A DNA stretch of 64,000 nucleotides, from positions 706,001 through 770,000 of the forward strand of contig LSRY02000031.1 of NCBI GenBank assembly GCA_001643675.2, written 5' to 3'. Below are positions 10,901 to 18,375 of this stretch, piece after piece. Numbering within the stretch: position 1 is the stretch's first letter; the number at the start of each line of letters is the position of its first letter. Position numbers and translations under genes: made by a program. A model generated the notes under the pieces. The model was not told the origin of the DNA, did not search any database, and saw only the letters and a program-made list of their open reading frames with translations. The DNA is from Monocercomonoides exilis (Eukaryota > Preaxostyla > Oxymonadida > Polymastigidae).

Positions 10901-11044
10901 GATGTGAAGCGGGAGCTGTTCATGAAGATGCCGATGGGGTCGATGTTTGTGACGGCATCAGACGCGTTGGACATTGGAGATGGATCGAGATGTGAAGAGG
11001 CAGACAGCGAAGACACAGATGGGAGCTTCAGTCGGATGGAATGA
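1970..11044 (+). CDS. Giant surface protein A: beta-helix-repeat ectodomain, one TM, pseudokinase-like tail
   Basis: A 3024-residue type I membrane protein. Residues 1-19 form a signal peptide. The ectodomain is built of short repeats typical of pectate-lyase-like parallel beta-helices (recurring GGA(L/I), GGG(I/L), 'C.F..C') and has many N-X-S/T sites. A recurring 'CG....PC' motif marks five modules of about 340-410 residues starting near C545, C887, C1299, C1673 and C2056. One transmembrane helix (about 2584-2607) is followed by basic RWRRQKRR. The cytoplasmic part has a charged stretch, serine-rich linkers, a poly-Asp run and a kinase-like C-lobe with APE (2896-2898), FSIGMMLWE (from 2914) and GERP (near 2945). 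I see no glycine loop, VAIK lysine, HRD or DFG, so it is probably a pseudokinase. The ectodomain may bind ligands or surfaces (inference). The inverted paralog is at 28002-35780. Confidence 0.93.
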   Translation: MRIVLFLFACLILEKTFESQDIRGTTTFQNKGIHSNCYFFNLFLYSGSGYSNDAQFQSKDDYNYLFEQKTLPKAKRLQSGISTVINAFFGFSNSSIELKNLAIERSSSQFLLITEKSRIILDSCILHQNYVSPFHLQSGSVCFTNLSLIIQKNLCPSSLIFSSDDSNSAILRESMLSDLIVSSSGYFLLSGKSRIEQINGCAFRNMSVKTFKNIDDRMEHSCFRSSMENNLIYSCVNVFEGGISSGSYSSHEFVCRNTTISNVKRERNVLKPEEQKNTTESQSFSLCEWEDCTAEQGGALYVHDNENATLTVENCSFLRCNASLTRGGGIYALKVAECTVLHSTFTECTAAGTTNYGGGGIQNEHVYVQSLVDDCSFSNCSSGEDGGAIDMRPTKTEKQKPCIINSIFINCRCNSSNSGTGGAIEHWDCLDQVIVSNCLFCNCNSMCGGGAISQLINSDNNGVLLFYCFFHNNTCVKGGNDVALHDSSENNIDSSCYTTRKTENRVTTSYYSVMDKSEWLRNEGGRVRYVSSTDTEPNSIDTYACGLNESYPCRTISHCLTQLIPDFVKEIEILTGAITEAKSVDCGAISFTIYGQDGLSTTVQTELEAPGLSLFSISSGSLTLRDCILVHDLTRSNNRGSRLFEISGAGKIHIRRLNISTGSGQSSETAFTTELINIQNGVLQMENVNWAKTISTNSLFSLSSTNEISLELSECTFDGIERTTSGAAVISFSSDKASIDLNSSIFAGCGSTTSANGGSAMLNVGEANEVKVKGGSFDGCFCSASYGLGGGILLQFLNENPDFLISSSFGSNTAKWGRDIFVLSPNLETVAQFRKISSVNASLDSFDKVRGYDNGNTSVAIPLCIYLLPNPTEIYVSNSEASNHSHCGIVQFPCLTLKHSLSRLSGTKKVVVNGMIQMSDELVFAEQKHEIRGNDEQSGWTVSDSSSSLNSAIISASVETALSILIFSLPSSLPLHSTFISSSSSLKLSQCSLSLQDPSFELELTFLSEESGILTIDTFLVSSVIFGGSPLISVSGGNTEAKLKRARLNEIETRCSSGLIEVKNKASLQMSDCVVSSVTPSERTTSSRLISSTSAKKIEIIRTDISNFAVKDKNGGAVECTLESGCSFVFEEGSMSSCKSEEGSGGGLWVQMKSGSSLSIGNVTESLSNNDFGNEEEKKACFSHCEATSSVDGRKGLGGGIYMCLDDGASDFVLKRVQFEGCSGRKGKDVFLEADDLSVVTNSETFCFDIDVNDFQKLNGFERSTTNEEFEIPLVVYLWNNFTTPCHVGGQETHDFSGCGHVQIPCNTITKAVGFRFSNKKKSIKLVSPFSFGEELKMETDEWSVIGEGNATNYGVAEGIAGAQRGLFETHIQTAFSEVVFSLEERIGTYECVFHCVSNKLTIRDCGIVGCENELSVSFVKVEGGEAVMNNLFGNAIRWQTSAIIAEGRSGGFSSVEIVESNFSGSGEQNGCLVESRNAKCLSLTKCKATSFVRSTGNGGSISVDNSNNENENTQINIEECDFDECSVLADGGRGGAVFVQMKKNTQVNINSCSFTGCVAPAGENKNGFGGGMVLKLIDGDPSFVISSPIFEEDKPNVARHGNDIFIESSNLTKSITNASLPFVSENMNDISLDSLRGFDGNDKENAIPLVYFWRGFDSTIFVGREGKDVCICGLSDYPCLSIDHSLDRLSKGNERMISIIEKAVLQKSVDLNGIWIKSEDTGECSLECLSSIEGAEEAVMKIRGITKFELINFVVPSSFSNEANVLMYIGSSEGLLTLKDCSFAKKEDDGEDAINFGLIKADGGKIVFDLVSVQFLCFSQDVVSVLSSACATIKNLTMKNVELEGASGLTISKNSSRESREKNEAEQDVVIEWSIFEEVNQNTTDDIPIIRNDGDEPLKMVMRNTTMKRCGGLKCGKGGAMFHALNEGGSFDCSFSTISECFCSTTGRGGWLFLECTSTAEQPLNFVLSNITFKDNFALRGRDVYVRCHSIEKQIVDEQFLLDFRAPFVKELAMWGCTTDSFEGEEDLLLRVKIFRSETIFVSAVIDNHEDSRECGVFEAPCRSLSEGMHHIIPSLFSQLLILRQTEIVGKCAAHDVIIRSLEAPSTALVFLNSTIVDDNDDGSLIAASENVRIERLKFNFGQSFSYSGNSIIHEANGQLSLSYVDFSFVGESENIEAIVLNSTLLSIEKGILHVDNCTITMLSFKKPSFLLGGDEININNVRLEKVEAISNVFETGNCGRIVLNGIDVDGVKLSEGCIISINSSTSGTLSVGSSSFNNCSRKSEGPSILSAFTTSTKIILSNCSCSNCNSQSDKGSAMEANNATNVLMNLCEFEGMVMKGSEDDNMNTIKDICLWNGSLVHSENASLMMKDVSISNSSSGGLSVSSSNVTVEKGEFLHNNPFIDKYPSLRRNIICSDSGALNVVSLKGGDGVKDNSSLWILNEGCNFEGIISERASPFFIPVLESVETKEEGEEVEIVFKGKELLPCDLSFMVVRQMGEEKQIEKHEFDESGYVSETEVEGRQPKEMITEAGEEVEVSVCILFGEGNNPSSTDSFILKNKSESKTNGEGKLTEGGKEGKSYWLLIVIIMAFVLLIILIVAVILAVRWRRQKRRTEELEEIVNDTVKKDPKAFEMVTMEMSPEEQWRRAEREAEKKNEERIKKRVYEKSLGHSESSEHLLSESGSTEYILGRDSDKIPDWALENVEEEEILKRSPSPSISSTSTTDSDSTFVRGEDLCPTTSSMSNLVDAMACSSPHEKLIVDLRDSLFMLLHGRNAKKEMAIGSLKEREQTAAQVLFWVANGALHSFDEMENPLQSLANLSPHIVLFSEHMVICIVMHSDLLSDDDSDSSSISSSTVVTSASDGDDDDDDDSLPSSAFEEDEDAFRKECLRWKAPELLMNKKMGARKESVVFSIGMMLWECVTLEIPFGEYEGVVAGQKIVKGERPKVEKMGGSSLRELEEKCVVQGWDERVTLGDVKRELFMKMPMGSMFVTASDALDIGDGSRCEEADSEDTDGSFSRME
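2064..2114 (+). other. Possible 51-nt in-frame intron near the start of protein A
   Basis: Directly after the signal-peptide region, a stretch begins GTATTC after AAAG and ends TTCAG before GC. It is T-rich inside and exactly 51 nt (17 codons), so the frame stays open whether or not it is removed. It encodes an aromatic, hydrophobic insert unlike the flanking sequence. The other genes here use similar donors (GTATGC, GTATTC) and introns mostly of 50-120 nt. Paralog B has no such insert. I think it is a short intron, but retention cannot be excluded. Confidence 0.5.
9170..10813 (+). repeat. Near-identical tract shared with protein B gene (copy 1 of inverted repeat)
   Basis: About 1.64 kb covering the last extracellular residues, the transmembrane helix and most of the cytoplasmic region of protein A is almost identical to 28246-29889 read on the opposite strand. 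Both copies are the same length. Before residue 2400 and after the GERP motif the two proteins diverge sharply, so the similarity has edges inside the coding sequence. This is best explained by gene conversion or recent exchange of the tail region. Confidence 0.85.
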
Positions 11045-11621
11045 AACGCTGATTTTATTTATTTATTTATTTATTTTTTTCATTTGAGAAATGCATTTGA
11101 GAAGCCTGGGGAATTGAAAAGTGGAGATGGGAGAATGTTGGATGAGAAGAATTGAATGCTTGCTTGAAAGCAATTCCTTCCTTTGCTTGTGCCTCGTTGG
11201 GAAGAAAAGTGCATTGCCATATCAGATTCATGCTTTCGGGAGGGGATTGTCATTCGCTGCATTCTTCGTCCCGAGCCATGATGAGGCTTTCACTTTCTTC
11301 CTTTGGACAACTGGAGTTTTCCCAATCGGCACACACCTGGTGATTTCTGTTTCAAATTCAGCATCATTGGGATATTCTTTTTTCGTTCTCATTTGTCATT
11401 TTCAACAGTTTATTTTTCTTTCACACAGTGAGAATGCAGAATGGGAGGATGGCAGTCATCTCTGTTATCTGTTAGAAATTGAGTTTGATAAAAGGAAGAG
11501 TGAACAATGCATCATTCTCTTGTTTTTTGTTTGCGGAATTGTTTTGATAATCTTTTTTAACAATGATTATAAGTTGTTTTTATATTTTTATGTATGTTTG
11601 CTTGTATTTTTAAAATATATA
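11045..11621. other. 3' flank of gene A with one unsupported open frame
   Basis: The stop of gene A is followed by a run of TTTA repeats (about 11056-11080), which could contain 3'-processing signals. A plus-strand open frame of 168 codons lies at 11121-11627, in slightly less AT-rich DNA. It has hydrophobic segments but no recognisable domain, and its 3' end runs into the transposon terminus at 11622. I do not regard it as a supported gene. Confidence 0.3.
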
Positions 11622-13662
11622 GGGTGATTTATAAGCCCGACCTTTTTTTTAATTTTGGTTTGAAATAAAAAAATTTTTTTTTCAAGCAATCATGTTTTTA
11701 TTTTGAAAATTGAAATGATCAATAATACACATAATCAACAAGTTCTCTTTTTACAATTTTTCTGGAATTTTTCTACTTTGATTCATCATCCAAAATATCA
11801 TCTTTCAAAATGTGGGATTTATTAAATCTTCTTTTTTGGGGCTTTTCAGCTGCGAAAAGAATTTTTTCTTCTTTTTCATCATTATTATCTTTTCTTTTCT
11901 TATCTTCTTTCATTTTCCTTTCTTTTTTCCATTCTTCAAGAAATTTTTGTTCAGTTATAATTTAACCAAAAAAATCAAACCTATGAGTTCTATTTTTCAG
12001 TGTAACTGAGAGTTCCTTTCGAAGTGTTGATAGTACTGAATGCCACTCATTTGAAAGCACGCCGCTTTTCTTGAACGAAGAAACAACAGTTGCAGGAAGG
12101 AATGCTGTCTGAAGAGCTTGTGGAAGAACGTTGGAGATGTCCTCACGTCGAAGAGAAATGGAAGAATCTGGAGGCACATAGTAAAGAGAGTTGATGCATT
12201 TTTTGAAGACTGCAAACACACCACGATCAAGAGGTTATGTGATGTGTGAACTGTGAGGAATAAAAGTGACGATGTTAATGTTGTTGTCAGCAAATTTCTG
12301 TCATACGTCAGGCTGAGCCCGAGAAGAGAGAGAATCCAAAAGAAGAAGGCATCTTTCATGGTTCTTCATTATAATGTCCCTTCTCTGATGATTTATTTCA
12401 GTAAAACCTGTTCTGCGTATCTTTGAAATATGCTTTCCGTCATCCATCCATCGTTGTTATCCCAAACATCGATGTGTGCACTCAGCAAAACTCGCATTTC
12501 CTTTGGTAATTTGTGGCATGGCCACAATACAACGCTTTTGAGAGAATATCTATCTGCAGCAGCTGCGACAACCAAAGTGGCATTTAGCATGTTTGTGGGT
12601 GTTGTATGAAATCCAGCTGGAACTCCTGTGGGGTGAATCACAAGAGTTTTGAAGGAATGCGATAAGCGGAGTGAAGATTCATCGGTGTTAAAGATTAAAG
12701 AAGGTGAATTATAATGTGAATCATGAAGATTTTACAGAAGCTCGCAGAAAGGAAGAAGAGCATGTTGGTTGGATACAGAAAGACGTTGGATATCCACATT
12801 TCTTGGCATTGAGGTTTTAAGCTCAGAATTCCTTTTTGCAAATAGATATGGATATGATTTGGACACACTGGTGTTTTCATCAACATCAGTTTCTGATCGT
12901 CTTTTTTTGTAGGAAAAGACGGATTCCATCTGAAAATTATTTATTATTAAAAACTGAAGAGATATAAAGATGAATATAAATTAATTCTCTTGTTCTCTTG
13001 GCATTAAAACTTGTTCCGGATAAACTTTCGATTTTAATAACTCCAACAATAATGTTTTTGTCCTCTTCATTGAATAGTTCTGGCCTGCCAGGTTTTGAAA
13101 CAGCTCTGCCGCTTTCAATTGCTGAAACTGCTCTAATTACTGCTGAACGAGAGAACTCTTTGGTATTTATTGCATCAACGATTCTGACATGTCCATCAAC
13201 GACAATACGTGCCATGCGTTCTAATTGATTTTCAATTCTTCGATATTCAAATGACATCATTTTTTCTCGAAGAATTAACTGTCCACGTTCTTTTTTATTT
13301 TTAACAACACTCATAACAAAAAAATTCTGGTGATGATCTAATTCTTATTTTAAAAAAATTTTTTTTTGGAATGAAAAAAAATAAAAAAAATATTTTCGAT
13401 TAAATTCCAACTTAGTCAGCCCCGTTGCTATGACTTAATCTCCTCAGGGGAGGCACAAATCAGAGATGGAGGAGCTAGCCTTCCCATCGTCTCCCCCATC
13501 AGAGATTAGGTATTGTAATTTGATGTTAATTTCTGACTTCTGACTTTTCCATATATACTCAAAACAATTTTTAAAAAATATTAAACATGAGAAAAATCAA
13601 CATATTGTTAAAAAAAAAAAAAGACCGGGTTTTAAAAAATAGTTAAGGTTAAAAAATCACCC
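11622..13662 (-). mobile_element. Pogo-like Tc1/mariner-superfamily DNA transposon, inactive
   Basis: A 2041-bp element flanked on both sides by the dinucleotide TA (11620-11621 and 13663-13664), the standard Tc1/mariner target duplication. The ends are inverted repeats: GGGTGATTT at the left and AAATCACCC at the right, followed further in by a second matched block (left CCCGACC then T8; right A-run then GACCGGG) that sits about 19 nt deeper in the right end. The interior encodes a DDE_1/pogo-type transposase on the minus strand, with disrupted frames. TA sites, terminal repeats and transposase type agree with each other. Confidence 0.85.
11962..13314 (-). pseudogene. Pogo/DDE_1-type transposase, broken
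   Basis: Read on the minus strand. The first part (12937-13314, 125 codons) is basic and helical with a GRP motif, like the helix-turn-helix DNA-binding region of pogo transposases. The catalytic part follows in other frames: NDGWMTESIFQRY (about 12420-12500), then LLLLDSLSSRAQPDV (about 12310-12350), then FIPHSSHIT, a stop, and PLDRGVFAVFKK (12190-12265). In the DDE_1 family the position of that stop (TAA) is normally the glutamine of a 'THxxQPLD'-type motif, so a single base change made the nonsense codon. At least one frame break also separates the N-terminal and catalytic parts. The protein cannot be made as it stands. Confidence 0.8.
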
Positions 13663-14626
13663 TATGTTTTTTAATCTCTTTATTATTCCCAATTTTTCAA
13701 CAATAAAAATTTATGTTCATCTCAGTTGATTTTTTTTTCTTGCAAAATTTGAAAATTCAAATAATAAAAAAGTCTTCTGTATATGTTTTATAGATTCGTT
13801 ATTAATCTATCTATCATTTTGAACACATTTCAAATATCGTTTCACTTGAAAATCAAATCGTCTTTCTTAATGATGAGTCTCCGAGTTTTTCTGGTTCAAC
13901 TTCAACTTTTAAGAATTGTTTTTGTTTTCCTCAAACTTCATCTTTGTGTCAAAAATATCATAAAGTGATTTCTTCAAATTTCCAATAAACCAAAATTTCT
14001 CCTATTCTTCTTTCAAAAGTGCTTAAACTGTATTGCTAAAAAATTCGTTCACTTCTGGAGCAAACAAATCTTATTCAATGATGCTTAATTTCTTTGAAAT
14101 TGTAGAAATTGTCGAGAAATAACTTTTTTGGTTTTTAATTAATAGCAGTTTTTTCATTTAACAAATAACAAAATCTTTTCAATAAATATTATTATTGCAT
14201 TATTGCAATAAAAATTATTTTATTCTTCGATTTTTTTAATAAAAAAAGAATTTTTTAATAAATTTTTCATAAAAGTTATGTTTTAACATAATCGAATGAC
14301 ATTTTTCCTTTCAATAAAAACTTCCCATTTGTAAGTCGAAAAACTTGTTCAAGACATCAACTTCTCAATCTAATCTTTTATTCAAAATAAAAAGGAACAT
14401 AATTGAAAAATTAATAAAAAGTTATCGTTTGTGAAAAAAAAAAAAGATATTTTGAAAATCCTTGCAAAGATATTAAAAGAGAGAGTTTGTTTGTCACAAA
14501 AAAAATATTAGAAAGAATTTTTGCATATGATTTATTCATTAATGTGGAAAACAGAATATTTTCTGTTACTGAAGACAATAATTTTTTTCGTTATTGTGTG
14601 CACAAATAATTAATGACTATTAAATA

Positions 14627-14807
14627 TGGAACAAAATTTTTGCTTTAAAGAAAAAAACAACGATATGTTCCAAACTTTTTCCACTTTCATATCATAACAA
14701 AGTCAAACATTCTCATTCAAAAATGTTTTGAAAAATATAAAAAAATGAGAAAATTGTTCGAAAACTCTGAATGAAACAAAATTCATGAAGCAAAAAATTT
14801 CGTCCCA
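14627..14807 (-). mobile_element. MITE family 1, copy a (181 bp, TA-flanked)
   Basis: The sequence between TA dinucleotides at 14625-14626 and 14808-14809 has inverted ends (TGGAACAAAATTTTTGC at the left, GCAAAAAATTTCGTCCCA at the right). Its minus strand aligns with the elements at 37472-37650 and 47351-47530 from end to end, including an internal 'TTTATGAATTTTGTTCCA'-like block. There is no coding capacity. It is a non-autonomous element, probably mobilised by a TA-targeting Tc1/mariner-type transposase other than the pogo relic nearby, whose ends differ. Confidence 0.75.
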
Positions 14808-15164
14808 TATAACCATTTTTAAAAGATACAAGATATGTATTGTTCTGTTTGAAACCATAACTTTTTTCGCGGTGTTTATTATTATGAAAATACATCGTCA
14901 TTTGTTATTAAATTTTCATTCAAATTTCAAATGTTAATCTTTCGTTTCAAAAGCTTTTGTTTAACTAGAAAAAAAACAGGAGAGGAGTCATGAATAGATC
15001 TTTTTCTTTTCATTGAACATTCAAAAAATATTCATAACAAATGTCAAAACCAAAATTTTTGACAGGAAAAATTTGATTTCAAAAATGATCGCCCATATCT
15101 TTTATTTTTCCATCGAATTTTTGTTTTGAATAATGAAAATATCGATTGAACAAAAAATTAAAAA

Positions 15165-15790
15165 AAACTTAGCAAGATAGATTACTTAATAACTGTTAGA
15201 GAAATAATGCTGATAAAAATTTTTAAAAATACGTCTTATCCATTCTAACTCTTTTGGTCACAAGACTTTTATTTTCATATCGACTGAATGCAATGAATAT
15301 TATTTTGGAAATATCGGAGAAACTCAAAATCCTATTTGTCCGATATTTCAAAAATTAAATTTTTTTTATTTTCAATCTTCATGATAATGAAAGTCTCGTC
15401 TAACAACTGAGTTAGGATTGTAAAGATATGTGCATTTATTTTAGAATTAATATTGTTTCATGCAAGAATTTCGGTGCAAAAATATTTCTTGAATATCAAC
15501 AACAATAATAATAAACTGAAAAGGGTTATTGAATGCATTTTTGTCTTTGATTCGGAAAAACCATTTGTTTTTGAAAACAATTATCATGATTTTTTTTTTT
15601 CTGAATTACTAATTTTTTTCAAAAAATCAACAGACTTATAAAAATCTTCACCTCGAAAAAAGAAATGATTGAAAAAATAATCACTCAGATATTTAATGAA
15701 AATTTGTCAGAATATTTCCTCTTGCAGTTAAAGAAAAATAGATCTTGCCTAGAATGTTGCGCTCGTTTTTTTATTGCATTTCGAATTATG
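15165..15790. repeat. Diverged fold-back repeat with an internal insertion
   Basis: Two arms pair around a centre near 15310-15345 (AATATCGGAG against TCCGATATTT). The arms resemble those of the better preserved fold-back at 25976-26372: the left arm begins near AGCAAGATAGAT and the right arm ends near 15780 with ATAGATCTTGCC. The right arm is interrupted by about 200 bp (15450-15660) not present in the other copy. Boundaries are approximate because the arms have diverged. Confidence 0.5.
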
Positions 15791-15822
15791 TTAAAAACAA
15801 AGCTTTCAAATACTCTTTTCAA

Positions 15823-15842
15823 CCCCCCCCCCCCCCCCCCCC
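15823..15842 (+). repeat. Poly-C run of 20
   Basis: Twenty consecutive C residues within very AT-rich DNA, just outside the fold-back repeat. It is the only long C homopolymer in the window. Confidence 0.95.
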
Positions 15843-16135
15843 TATAATTTTAACATGAAAATAGAAGATTTATAATGTTATGATAGAAGAAAAAGTTTTG
15901 AACGAATCGTCGATTACTATCATCAATGCAATAATTTTGATCCAATTTTGATCAAAGTCCCATAAAAAAGTATACAGAAAAAATCAATTGAGCAAGTTGA
16001 ATTGCGAGCGTTAATAGTCTTGTTCAACATTCATTTATAAAGGCAAATGACCAACATACAAAAAGAAGGAAAGAACTGGAGGAAATGTGTTAGAGTCTGA
16101 AATTCTAAAAAGGAAACAATAAAAACTATCTTTAT

Positions 16136-16462
16136 TTATGCTATTTTTTGTTTCAATTTTTGTGTGCCATCCTTTATAAATGAAGAAGAAATAACAGCCA
16201 AAATGATAGCACCACAGAAAATTATAGTCTTTGCAATTGGAACCGGAAAAGCTAATAAAGACAAAAGATGTGGCAAGACAATAGACAAAATTGCGCTGAT
16301 AAGATATACCTAGATTTATTTCAGAAAGAAAATTTGCAGTTAAAAGTGAAAAAAAAAAAGATAGAAATATCATTTCAAAAAAGAAATATGTTTTCGAGGA
16401 AAAAACAAAAGATGAAATCATTTTATGTTAAATACAATCAAACTGCAATTAGAAAAACAAAA

Positions 16463-16499
<37 letters not shown>

Positions 16500-18169
16500 A
16501 TTCAATTTCTTCTTATTTTAACTCATTTTCCTTTTTCAGTTCAATGCAAAAATCTCACTCATCCACTCTCTCTCTCTCTCTCTCCGCAAATTCCTTAAAA
16601 GACAAAACAAACCGATGCAAACAGCCAAACGGAGCCTGACTGTATCAAAGAAGTGAATTGGCTGTTGAAGACAGAAACTGGAGCTATGTACGACAGAAGA
16701 GCTCGACACACAGATAACACAAAAATGGCTAAAAATACAACACTCAAGCTGCTCAGTATAAAGCCAATGCTAACCTGTAATAAAAATATGTTTTGATAAT
16801 TCGTATTAATTCAATGGTTGAAAGAAAAGGAAAGGGGAAAAAAAGAAAGAAAGAAAAACTTTAATTTTGCAAAGAAAATCCAAAAAAATACAAACTGTGC
16901 TCCAATTTGATTCCACAAGCTCCTTTCCCAAATTAATTCCCCATTTGGCCAAAAATGTCGAAATGAAATATCCGGCACATCCACAAATAATACCCATAAT
17001 CAAAAAGAAAAACGCTCCTACGAACTCTTTCAAAAGCGCACCAGCTTTGCCTCCTTTCCCTCCCATTGCTCCGTTTATCTCCGACTTCCACCGGCTTATG
17101 CTTCCAAAGCAGATCACCAGAAAGCAGTTCCCCACCGCAGCATAAAGAGCACTCGGGACTGATGGCAGAGGCCCAGGCAGCTTGCGGAATATCGCTGAAA
17201 TGTGCTGAGTGAACTCCTTGTAAAACATAATATCTTTGCCCAATAAGCTGCCGTTTGCGATGACTGGTCGCATAATGGTAAGTATAAACGAGGTAATTAC
17301 AGGAAACAATGACCCCATTTTTTGTGTAGCCATGAGGATGGGACAAATTAAGCGAATTATTAACAGCGAAAAATAAATATTTCCAGATGGATTTTCATCT
17401 TCGTCAGGAGTGTTGATTGACTAGATAAGAATTCGTTAAAAAAATTGAAAGAAAATAAATTTTAATAAATGTGCACACTAAATATTTTGAAAGCAAATTT
17501 CTTAAAATTCCAAGTAGCAAAATTGTTCCATAATGATTAACAATGGTTCTCACATCAAATTTTGTTTCAGTTGAAGCAGTCAGAGCCGCCGGAACGGAAT
17601 CTAATGATGTAATAGCCAAAAATAATGCAATTGAGAAGTGTTCCTAAAACGAACAAAAAAAGAATAAGTTTAAAATTATTGAAAAATAATAATTAACATG
17701 AAACCAAAGTAATTCCAAAGATTTTTGTTTTCAAAAAAGGCAGTGATTCTTTACAGCTAGCAGAAAGAATTGACAGAAGGGAGAGAAGAACTGTTATAAC
17801 TCGTAGATCTCTAACTGAATCCTGAAATGAATCATTTATTCTTCTTATGATTGATGGGCCTGAAACATTTATTCGATTTTTTATTAAATGACTGAAAAAG
17901 CTCATTTTTCATAAAAAATTTGATTCACACTTGATAATAATAGCTATAGTTATTAGATAATTTATTGATAAAAATAATTGCGCATAATATGCAGTTGGCG
18001 TCAAAAATTGGATTGAAAATGGAACAACAAGCAATAACAATTCAAAAAGATTTTGCAAAGAATGATTGTTAATTTGAATAAGTGAAGCAATATTTTGTGA
18101 ATTAAAAATGGATGCATATGCGACAGTTCCTTGTCGCAAAATATCAATGAAAGCTTTGGAAATTTGCAT
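16136..18169 (-). CDS. Six-exon hydrophobic protein, unidentified (weak RasGAP-like block)
   Basis: My spliced model is 17931-18169, 17705-17891, 17479-17643, 16896-17420, 16623-16774 and 16136-16295, giving 475 aa with all phases matching. Donors are GTGTGA, GTTTCA, GTGTGC, GTTTGT and GTTTGC. Introns are 39, 61, 58, 121 and 327 nt; the last holds the A35 run. The product is strongly hydrophobic with perhaps eight to ten membrane-like segments, ending in a short lysine-rich tail. The block SLLIIRLICPILMATQKMG followed by ANGSLLGKDIMFYKEF resembles the RasGAP signature ('FLRxICPAxxxP...LANxxxFGxxxxYM'), but the overall hydrophobicity fits a polytopic membrane protein better. Function is left open. 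It shares a 206-bp divergent upstream region with the PEPCK gene. Confidence 0.65.
16464..16498 (+). repeat. Poly-A run of 35 inside an intron
   Basis: Thirty-five A residues (T on the coding strand) in the last intron of the six-exon minus-strand gene, about 170 nt upstream of its acceptor. A (TC)n tract lies at about 16566-16585 in the same intron. Confidence 0.9.
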
Positions 18170-18375
18170 TTAATTTTTATTATGGTCAAAAATTTCATGT
18201 GGTCAGATTAGATCTTGATTCGTTTCAACTCAATATCAGCAAAATTGACTTCATTGATTTTCCGGTGTTGACCAAATGTCAAATGACTGAAAAACACAGT
18301 TTTGACACGTTGAGAACGAAATCCACCCATATTTAAAGTTTTTGATACATATAAACTTTATTTTCGATTATTGAG
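18170..18375. promoter_or_regulatory. Divergent upstream region between the hydrophobic-protein gene and PEPCK
   Basis: 206 bp separate the two divergent start codons (minus 18169, plus 18376), so promoters for both must lie here or overlap the neighbours. I see no recognisable conserved box; the assignment rests on arrangement alone. Confidence 0.4.

Larger units (their letters stand above)
13663..16135. other. AT-rich intergenic region with repeat elements
   Basis: About 2.5 kb of roughly 25% GC sequence without a supportable gene. Positions 13410-13520 are less AT-rich but lie inside the transposon, not here. This stretch contains one 181-bp MITE copy (14627-14807), a diverged fold-back repeat (about 15165-15790) and a 20-base C run (15823-15842). 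The open frames here are short, hydrophobic and lack codon signal. Confidence 0.6.

Noticed and set aside
11121-11627. 168-codon plus-strand frame after gene A
   Set aside because: There is no recognisable domain, it ends in the transposon terminus, and it is composed of 3'-flank sequence; left as unsupported.
15823-16498. CRISPR-like or telomere-like repeats around the poly-C and poly-A runs
   Set aside because: These are simple homopolymers without spaced direct repeats or telomeric units.
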